The notes beneath the pieces were generated by a model that was given only the letters and a program-made list of their open reading frames with translations, ran no database searches and had not been told where the DNA came from. Below, one piece after another: positions 58,697 through 64,000 of a stretch of DNA of 64,000 nt. Source of the stretch: Sphingobacterium lumbrici (GTDB taxonomy: Bacteria > Bacteroidota > Bacteroidia > Sphingobacteriales > Sphingobacteriaceae); contig NZ_SRZY01000001.1 in NCBI RefSeq assembly GCF_006476045.1, positions 1-64,000 on the forward strand, in the 5' to 3' direction. The first letter of the stretch is position 1, and the number at the start of each line of letters is the position of its first letter. The translations under genes were made by a program, and so were the position numbers.

Positions 58697-60823
58697 TTAA
58701 TGCAATTGAATTGCTACGTTTGTACCCAATTTTAATTTCTCTCCAGGTATTAAAGATTGGTTTACCACCTTCCCTTTACCATATATCTGCGCTTTAAAGC
58801 CCGCGTTTTCCATTGTGTATAAGGCATCAGCCAAGCCCATACCGACTACGTCCGGCACCACACCTTCTTGAATAGACACTTCCGAAAAAGGAATCCCCTT
58901 TGACGATGTATCTATTGTATTTTGTGCGATTATATTCCAGTTCGGTGTCTTTATACCCAAAGCCTCGTACACCTTAACCGAGGCCTCTTTCGAACCTTTC
59001 AACGTCAAAGGTATTTTTGAACCTGCTACATTTATTTTACGAGTGGCAAACGTACCATGAAGCGACAAATCATTCGCAAAAACCATGTCGGCCAACTCTT
59101 TGAATACAGGTCCTGCCACCGAACCCCCATAATACCCGTTGCGCGGGTTTCGAATCACCACTATGATGGAATATTTAGGCTTATCAGCCGGAAAATACCC
59201 CGCAAACGAAGATTGATACCGTCGCGCACCATATCCCTTGGCTCCATCCGCCATCTGAGCCGTACCCGTCTTTCCTGCCGAGGTGTACAGAGAGCTAGCT
59301 AATCTCTTACCTGTACCTTCTATCATTACCCCCTCCAACATGTCCTGCATTTTTCGAATCGCATCTTCTGACGCGATTTGCTTATTGATAACACGGGCAT
59401 TAAATTTCTGCACCGTATTTCCTAAATGACGAATTTCTTTAACAAATAACGGCGCAACCATTTTTCCATCATTTGCCACCGCGTTATACAACACTAAAGT
59501 CTGTAGCGGAGTCAACTTTAACTCGTAGCCGTATGCCATCTGTACTAAAGACAACTTACTCCAGCTTCTATTTGCAGGCGTTTTTACAACAGGAATACCC
59601 TCTCCCGGAATTTGCAATCCCAAAGGCTGATTCAAACCCCACTTATGCAACTTAGCCGTAAATTTTGCAGGATCACTTCCATAGTGTGTATTTATCAATT
59701 TTGTAATCCCTACATTCGAAGATTCTTCAAAAGCTTCTTTTGCGGTCATCTTAGATTTTTTAGGTGCATGCGAATCCCGGATTGTATGAGAAGGCACCTT
59801 ATACGTTCCATTCCCTACATCAACAATTGTATTGGTATCTATTACCCCATCATCCAAAGCAGTAAGATAGGAAGCCAATTTAAATGTAGAACCCGGATCT
59901 GCCCCCTGTGCTATTGCATAGTTGAATTTCTCTCGGTATTCCCCATCTGTATCTTTGGTGAAATTTGCTATAGCACGAACTTCTCCTGTTGCAACTTCCA
60001 TCAATACCACACAACCATTATCAGCGTTACTGATTTTTAATTGCTTTTCCAATGCACGCTGCGCCATATCCTGCATGTTGACATCAATAGTAGAAATGAT
60101 ATCCGAACCGTCTACCGGAGCCACCTCGATTTCACGATTCAAAGGAACCCACACTCCTCCCGCAATACGCTGCATCATTTGAGCACCACTTTTCCCGTCT
60201 ATATAATTGCCATACGCTCCTTCCAGACCTACCAGAACAGTATCTATCCCTTTGGCATTTTTATAGCCAATCGTTCGGGCAGCTAAATTCGTAAACGGAA
60301 GAATCCGTTTATTCTGACGGACAGCGACCAAACCACCGGAGAAGCGTGATTTCCCTTCCTTGAAAGTTTTCAACAACGGAAATTGCCTCAACTGCTTAAG
60401 ATCCTGATGCGAAACATTTCGCTTTATCAACACATACCGCTGTTTTTTCGCACGAGCATCTTTTAATGCCACCAAATATTGTCTTGCCGATTTATCTTTA
60501 AAAAATCCAGCAAGTTTGTTTGCTAAAGAATCAACTTTAGAATTAAAAACATCATTATGCTCGACTGGAATTGCCATAGCATCAAAACGTATTTCATATT
60601 CAGGAACAGAAGTCGCTAATAAACTGCCATCGTTAGCATAAATATTCCCCCGAGCCGCCTCCACAACACGCTCTTGAATGGTTAAACTATCTGCTATGGC
60701 ACGCCATTCTCCACCATCAATATACTGCAAGTGAATAAGTTTAGCAAAAACTGCCAAGGCCCCAAAGACCATTAGCCCGAACGCCAGGTACACCCTTACC
60801 AATATGGATTTCCTAATATTCAT
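58697..60823 (-). CDS. ftsI: Penicillin-binding transpeptidase FtsI/PBP3 with PASTA tail
   Basis: 708 residues. It cross-links septal peptidoglycan. One N-terminal membrane helix (about 10-30), a PBP dimerisation domain, then the transpeptidase with STFK (312-315, acyl Ser312), SSN and the KTG motif in SAGKTGTAQM. A single PASTA domain closes the C-terminus (VPDVVGMGLADALYTMENAG). It is thus closer in layout to SpoVD-type proteins than E. coli FtsI (588). Confidence 0.95.
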   Translation of the reverse strand: MNIRKSILVRVYLAFGLMVFGALAVFAKLIHLQYIDGGEWRAIADSLTIQERVVEAARGNIYANDGSLLATSVPEYEIRFDAMAIPVEHNDVFNSKVDSLANKLAGFFKDKSARQYLVALKDARAKKQRYVLIKRNVSHQDLKQLRQFPLLKTFKEGKSRFSGGLVAVRQNKRILPFTNLAARTIGYKNAKGIDTVLVGLEGAYGNYIDGKSGAQMMQRIAGGVWVPLNREIEVAPVDGSDIISTIDVNMQDMAQRALEKQLKISNADNGCVVLMEVATGEVRAIANFTKDTDGEYREKFNYAIAQGADPGSTFKLASYLTALDDGVIDTNTIVDVGNGTYKVPSHTIRDSHAPKKSKMTAKEAFEESSNVGITKLINTHYGSDPAKFTAKLHKWGLNQPLGLQIPGEGIPVVKTPANRSWSKLSLVQMAYGYELKLTPLQTLVLYNAVANDGKMVAPLFVKEIRHLGNTVQKFNARVINKQIASEDAIRKMQDMLEGVMIEGTGKRLASSLYTSAGKTGTAQMADGAKGYGARRYQSSFAGYFPADKPKYSIIVVIRNPRNGYYGGSVAGPVFKELADMVFANDLSLHGTFATRKINVAGSKIPLTLKGSKEASVKVYEALGIKTPNWNIIAQNTIDTSSKGIPFSEVSIQEGVVPDVVGMGLADALYTMENAGFKAQIYGKGKVVNQSLIPGEKLKLGTNVAIQLH

Positions 60824-60849
60824 TATTCGCTTTTAATCCTTAAACACCA

Positions 60850-61260
60850 CTACCGTTTCTCTTTTACCACTTCAAGTTTAATAGGCGGTTGCGTTCTCTC
60901 CTTTAACCCCAACGTATCCGCCCTTTTGGCTATTTCTGACTGCGTCGTTAATTTCATCAACTCAGCAGACAAAGACTTATAATCCCAACTCAATTCCTTT
61001 ACCTCCCTACCTAATCGATCGATTTGTCGTACCGTTCGCTCCGCCAAATGCCGATTAGAAATATACAACAACCCCAAAAAAGCCAGGAATGCAGCAAAAG
61101 GTAGATTTTTTGTTACCAAATACATCGAAAGCTGCTTTGGCGCAAAAATAGAGCGAAGAAAATTCTGAGTTTCCTCTACCTTTTCTTCGACCGCATCGGA
61201 CAGCTCCTCTTGGATATCCTCACTTAGCTCCTTATTTTTTATTGTATTCTTTCCAGACAT
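60850..61260 (-). CDS. FtsL-like division protein
   Basis: 136 residues: an acidic cytoplasmic N-terminus of about 60, one membrane helix (about 54-68, LPFAAFLAFLGLLYI), then a periplasmic heptad-rich coil (RQIDRLGREVKELSWDYKSL) ending with SEIAKRADTLGLKERTQPP, the usual FtsL C-terminal pattern. Position between rsmH and ftsI is the standard ftsL slot. Sequence identity in this family is always low. Confidence 0.88.
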   Translation of the reverse strand: MSGKNTIKNKELSEDIQEELSDAVEEKVEETQNFLRSIFAPKQLSMYLVTKNLPFAAFLAFLGLLYISNRHLAERTVRQIDRLGREVKELSWDYKSLSAELMKLTTQSEIAKRADTLGLKERTQPPIKLEVVKEKR

Positions 61261-61265
61261 ACGAT

Positions 61266-62186
61266 CTAGGATTGTTCTGTTTTTTTCGCTATTCTCAATT
61301 TAGCACTACGCGAGCGATTATTCAATTCCAATTCCTTAGCTCCCGCTGTTACTGCTTTGCGACTAACAACCTGAAAGGGCTTTATCTCGTTCCCAAAGAA
61401 ATCCTTTTCCACTTCCCCCCTAAACTTACCTTTGATCATGAAATTTTTAACCAACCTATCTTCTAAGGAATGATATGACATGACTACCAATCGCCCCCCG
61501 GGTTTGAGCAGAGACACTGTCTGCATTAAAAATTCCTGCAAAGCCTCCAACTCCTTGTTCACTTCTATACGTAGCGCCTGAAAAACCTGCGCATGATATT
61601 TATGCTCCTTTCCTTTTGGTACCAATTTTCTAATCACTTCTTTCAAACCCGCCACTGTTTCGATTTCTTTCGTAAGACGGGCGGTAACTATTGTTTTAGC
61701 CAAAGAACGTGCATTCTGAACCTCACCATACATTCCAAAAATCCGATGCAAGTCTTCCTCTGTATATGTATTCAACACCTTTTTCGCATCCAAATCCGAA
61801 ACCTGATCCATACGCATATCCAGATCCGCATCAAACCGAATAGAGAAACCCCGCTCCGCATCATCAAACTGATGAGAAGAGACCCCCAGGTCAGCCAATA
61901 TGCCGTCCACCTGCCTTATCCCCTGAAGACGCAGGTTGTTTTTAATGAATTTAAAATTCTGATGAATCAACAAAAAGCGACTATCTTCAATAATATTATT
62001 TAACGCATCAGGATCCTGATCAAAAGCAATCAGCCTGCCATTCTCCTCCAGATGCTTCATAATTTCACGGGAATGACCACCACCACCAAATGTAACGTCT
62101 ACATACACGCCATCCGGCTTGATATCCAACGCCTCAATACACTCCTGAAGCATGACAGGCACATGATATACTTCTTCTTTAGCCAT
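61266..62186 (-). CDS. rsmH: 16S rRNA (cytosine1402-N4)-methyltransferase
   Basis: 306 residues, formerly MraW. It methylates C1402 of 16S rRNA in the ribosomal P site. HVPVMLQECIEAL, the SAM-binding VDVTFGGGGHSREIM, DGILADLGVSSHQFDD and SYHSLEDRLVKNFM are diagnostic. Its start overlaps the mraZ stop by 8 bases. Confidence 0.97.
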   Translation of the reverse strand: MAKEEVYHVPVMLQECIEALDIKPDGVYVDVTFGGGGHSREIMKHLEENGRLIAFDQDPDALNNIIEDSRFLLIHQNFKFIKNNLRLQGIRQVDGILADLGVSSHQFDDAERGFSIRFDADLDMRMDQVSDLDAKKVLNTYTEEDLHRIFGMYGEVQNARSLAKTIVTARLTKEIETVAGLKEVIRKLVPKGKEHKYHAQVFQALRIEVNKELEALQEFLMQTVSLLKPGGRLVVMSYHSLEDRLVKNFMIKGKFRGEVEKDFFGNEIKPFQVVSRKAVTAGAKELELNNRSRSAKLRIAKKTEQS

Positions 62187-62652
62187 CTATAGATCCTCCA
62201 AAATCAAAACCACCCATCACTTCCTCTGCCAATGAAGCAAAATCATCATTCACCCCACCATTCATCATTTCATCATAAATTCCCTTCGACCACACTTCTA
62301 TTTTATCAAACTGACACGCCAACACAACATCTCCTTCTATTTTCGCATAGTCCAACAGCACCTTTGGCAACAACACCCTTCCAGCCGAATCCAAATTAAG
62401 AATAGTAGCTCCACGCATAAACTGACGCACAAACTCCCTGTTCTTCGCATTAAAGGTATTCAACTTCGAAATCTTAGCTGCTTGCTTATCCCATTCTTCA
62501 CGTGTGTAAATCACCAGATTTTTTTCAAATCCCCTATTCACGATAAGCCCCTCACGCTCAACATCAGGCAACTGCCTTTTGAGCGCGGCCGGGACTACCA
62601 ACCTTCCTTTGGTGTCCAACTTACATTCGAATTCTCCGATAAGTTGAATCAT
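62179..62652 (-). CDS. mraZ: Transcriptional regulator MraZ
   Basis: 157 residues, first gene of the dcw cluster. It has the double SpoVT/AbrB-like fold (opening GEFECKLDTKGRLVVPAALK; second copy NLDSAGRVLLPKVLLDYA). In E. coli and others MraZ binds GTGGG repeats upstream of its own gene and represses the cluster. Three such repeats lie 48-72 bases before the start here, so autoregulation is likely. Confidence 0.96.
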   Translation of the reverse strand: MIQLIGEFECKLDTKGRLVVPAALKRQLPDVEREGLIVNRGFEKNLVIYTREEWDKQAAKISKLNTFNAKNREFVRQFMRGATILNLDSAGRVLLPKVLLDYAKIEGDVVLACQFDKIEVWSKGIYDEMMNGGVNDDFASLAEEVMGGFDFGGSIDG

Positions 62653-62699
62653 AAGCTACGTGTCGTAATTAAATTATAATGTAAAAGTAGACACTTTCC

Positions 62700-62724
62700 C
62701 CCACTTTCCCCCACTTTCCCCCAC
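62700..62724 (-). promoter_or_regulatory. MraZ operator: three GTGGG repeats at 10-bp steps
   Basis: On the minus strand GTGGG occurs at 62724-62720, 62714-62710 and 62704-62700, each 5 bases apart, within a GTGGGGGAAA repeat. This is the published MraZ box layout. A minus-strand TACTTTTA (62690-62683), one base off the -7 consensus, is just downstream, so the boxes cover the -33 region and would block transcription. Confidence 0.88.
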
Positions 62725-62922
62725 AAAAAAGTTTTCCACATAAAGAAGATAGTATATTTCGCTTCCCAAAACCTCCTTTAATTAAGCGACAAATAACTTT
62801 ATCATTGATAATCAACAACATCATTTACATCATAAAAAAGAGAATTTGAATCACATTTTTATACCTGTTTGACATAAAAATCGGGTGAATTTTAAAATAT
62901 TATAGCAAAAAAAATACAACAA

Positions 62923-62937
62923 GTGGGCGAAAGTGGA
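62923..62937 (+). promoter_or_regulatory. Second GTGGG/GTGGA pair, pointing towards aspS
   Basis: GTGGG at 62923-62927 and GTGGA at 62933-62937 on the plus strand, with the same 10-bp step as the mraZ operator and similar flanks (GAAA). It is opposite in direction to that operator. It may be a second MraZ site or coincidence. Confidence 0.4.
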
Positions 62938-62996
62938 GGAAAATAAATTCTTTTAGATATTCCAACATGTTATTCGTTATTCTCCTCAAAATCCGA

Positions 62997-63004
62997 TATT
63001 TTTG
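62997..63004 (+). promoter_or_regulatory. -7 box before aspS
   Basis: TATTTTTG fits TAnnTTTG. The start would be near 63011, giving a leader of about 117 bases. No TTG was found at the right distance. Confidence 0.4.
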
Positions 63005-63127
63005 TGTAAAATTTTAATTGTTAATTTCAGCCGTAATAAAGCTAGCAGAACGACAAATTAATTATTTCATTTTTTACTTTTTAACCGAGCTCCAGCGAGC
63101 TCATCTTTAGATAATTTTTACTTAGTA

Positions 63128-64000
63128 ATGCACAGAACACATACTTGTGGCGAATTAAGAATTGCCGATTTAGGAAATACCGTAACACTAAGTGGCTGGG
63201 TTCAAAAATCTCGTGATTTGGGGGGAATGACCTTTATTGATGTCCGTGACCGATACGGAATCACGCAATTGACTTTCAACAGTGACGATGACGACCACTT
63301 ACGGGCGAAAGCAAGAGAATTAGGCCGCGAGTTCGTTATAAAAGTAGTCGGAACTGTTATCGAGCGTTCGAATAAAAATTCAAAAATCCCTACCGGAGAC
63401 ATCGAAATAAAAGTTTCTTCTTTAGACATATTAAACGAGGCCAAATTACCTCCTTTTACCATAGAAGACGATACGGATGGTGGTGATGATATACGGATGA
63501 AATTCCGTTATTTGGATTTAAGACGTAATCCTGTGCGTGAAAATTTAATTTTACGCCACAACATGGCGCAGGAAATCCGCCGTTATCTAGACGAACAAGA
63601 TTTTCTAGAAGTAGAAACTCCTGTCCTCATTAAATCTACACCTGAAGGCGCGCGTGATTTCGTCGTACCTTCCCGTATGAATCCTGGCGAATTTTATGCC
63701 CTTCCACAATCCCCTCAAACATTCAAGCAATTATTGATGGTATCCGGATTTGACCGTTATTTTCAAATTGTAAAATGTTTCCGTGATGAGGATTTACGCG
63801 CCGATCGTCAACCTGAATTTACACAAATTGACTGCGAAATGTCTTTTGTAGAGCAAGAAGACATCTTAAACATGTTTGAAGGCTTGACAAAGCATTTATT
63901 TCACAAGGTCAAAAACATAGACTTAGGTCAAGTACCACGCATGACCTATGCAGATGCCATGCGATTATATGGATCAGACAAACCTGACACACGATTTGGC
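63128..64000 (+). CDS. aspS: Aspartate--tRNA ligase (5' part, off window edge)
   Basis: 291 codons from the ATG at 63128 to the edge, uninterrupted. It charges tRNA-Asp. The N-terminal OB-fold opens [11 protein letters not shown] and continues to [18 protein letters not shown], then class II catalytic segments: [39 protein letters not shown] and the motif 2 [18 protein letters not shown]. About half of the usual length (near 585) lies beyond the window. Whether it is the discriminating or non-discriminating type is not decided from what is visible. Confidence 0.97.
   Translation, partial: MHRTHTCGELRIADLGNTVTLSGWVQKSRDLGGMTFIDVRDRYGITQLTFNSDDDDHLRAKARELGREFVIKVVGTVIERSNKNSKIPTGDIEIKVSSLDILNEAKLPPFTIEDDTDGGDDIRMKFRYLDLRRNPVRENLILRHNMAQEIRRYLDEQDFLEVETPVLIKSTPEGARDFVVPSRMNPGEFYALPQSPQTFKQLLMVSGFDRYFQIVKCFRDEDLRADRQPEFTQIDCEMSFVEQEDILNMFEGLTKHLFHKVKNIDLGQVPRMTYADAMRLYGSDKPDTRFG

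Larger units (their letters stand above)
62653..63127. other. Intergenic region between mraZ and aspS
   Basis: 475 bases, divergent. It holds the MraZ boxes (62700-62724), a DnaA-box-like TTTTCCACA (62732-62740), a long A+T-rich stretch, a second GTGGG/GTGGA pair on the plus strand (62923-62937) and a candidate -7 box for aspS (62997-63004). I see no RNA gene or plausible small coding frame in it. Confidence 0.7.

Overview
The window looks like chromosome of a Bacteroidota bacterium, most likely family Sphingobacteriaceae (Sphingobacterium/Pedobacter type). This rests on low G+C, several start regions with a Bacteroidota -7 box (TAnnTTTG), the lineage-typical proteins (PorD/DUF4835-like protein, split transketolase, PorV-like barrel, HhH protein fused to a barrel, long FtsZ tail), and a dcw cluster without murF and ddl. 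The genus is inference. No rRNA, tRNA, CRISPR array or prophage was seen.

Positions 1-549 are an accessory scar: the N-terminus of a leftward IS1182-type transposase running off the edge, a ~140-bp palindromic element resembling an integron attC site, and a frameshifted remnant of a WG-repeat gene. The rest is dense core chromosome.

550-12008: recN with a PorD-like gene (leftward), then rightward SprT-like, M28 peptidase lipoprotein, cytochrome-b-like membrane protein, a transketolase split into two genes, an ECF sigma factor with a repeat-built anti-sigma-like membrane protein and a small secreted partner, an aminotransferase and an SGNH hydrolase. 12140-23787: Pit phosphate transporter, mtaB, thyA-folA, ddl, a PASTA protein with mltG, a thioesterase, a BrkB/YihY protein, and rpsA behind a near-consensus promoter.

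23855-31550: pirin, then a complete histidine-utilisation operon hutH-hutI-hutU-hutG (His to urocanate to imidazolonepropionate to formiminoglutamate to glutamate plus formamide), divergent from a LysR-type gene. A perfect inverted repeat between them overlaps candidate -7 boxes of both directions. 31635-40795: membrane pyrophosphatase hppA, then a tight leftward operon of PorV-like barrel, HhH-barrel protein, ComEC and RecQ, which could form an envelope-to-cytoplasm DNA-uptake route. It is preceded by a perfect 23-bp palindrome.

40961-46718: gyrB, a Skp/OmpH-like lipoprotein, the rpmH-rnpA-yidD-tsaB cluster (rpmH is only 52 codons), mscL and a NarL-type response regulator. 46904-62652: the leftward division and cell-wall cluster mraZ-rsmH-ftsL-ftsI-murE-mraY-murD-ftsW-murG-murC-ftsQ-ftsA-ftsZ. 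MurE carries the DNPR signature of meso-diaminopimelate ligases. mraZ is preceded by three GTGGG repeats at 10-bp spacing, the textbook MraZ operator; a second, two-repeat copy points the other way towards aspS, which runs off the right edge.

Most of the window is ordinary core genome. The parts best worth a second look are the ComEC operon with its palindrome, the 32-residue repeat protein behind the ECF sigma factor, the left-edge palindromic element, and the second MraZ-like box.
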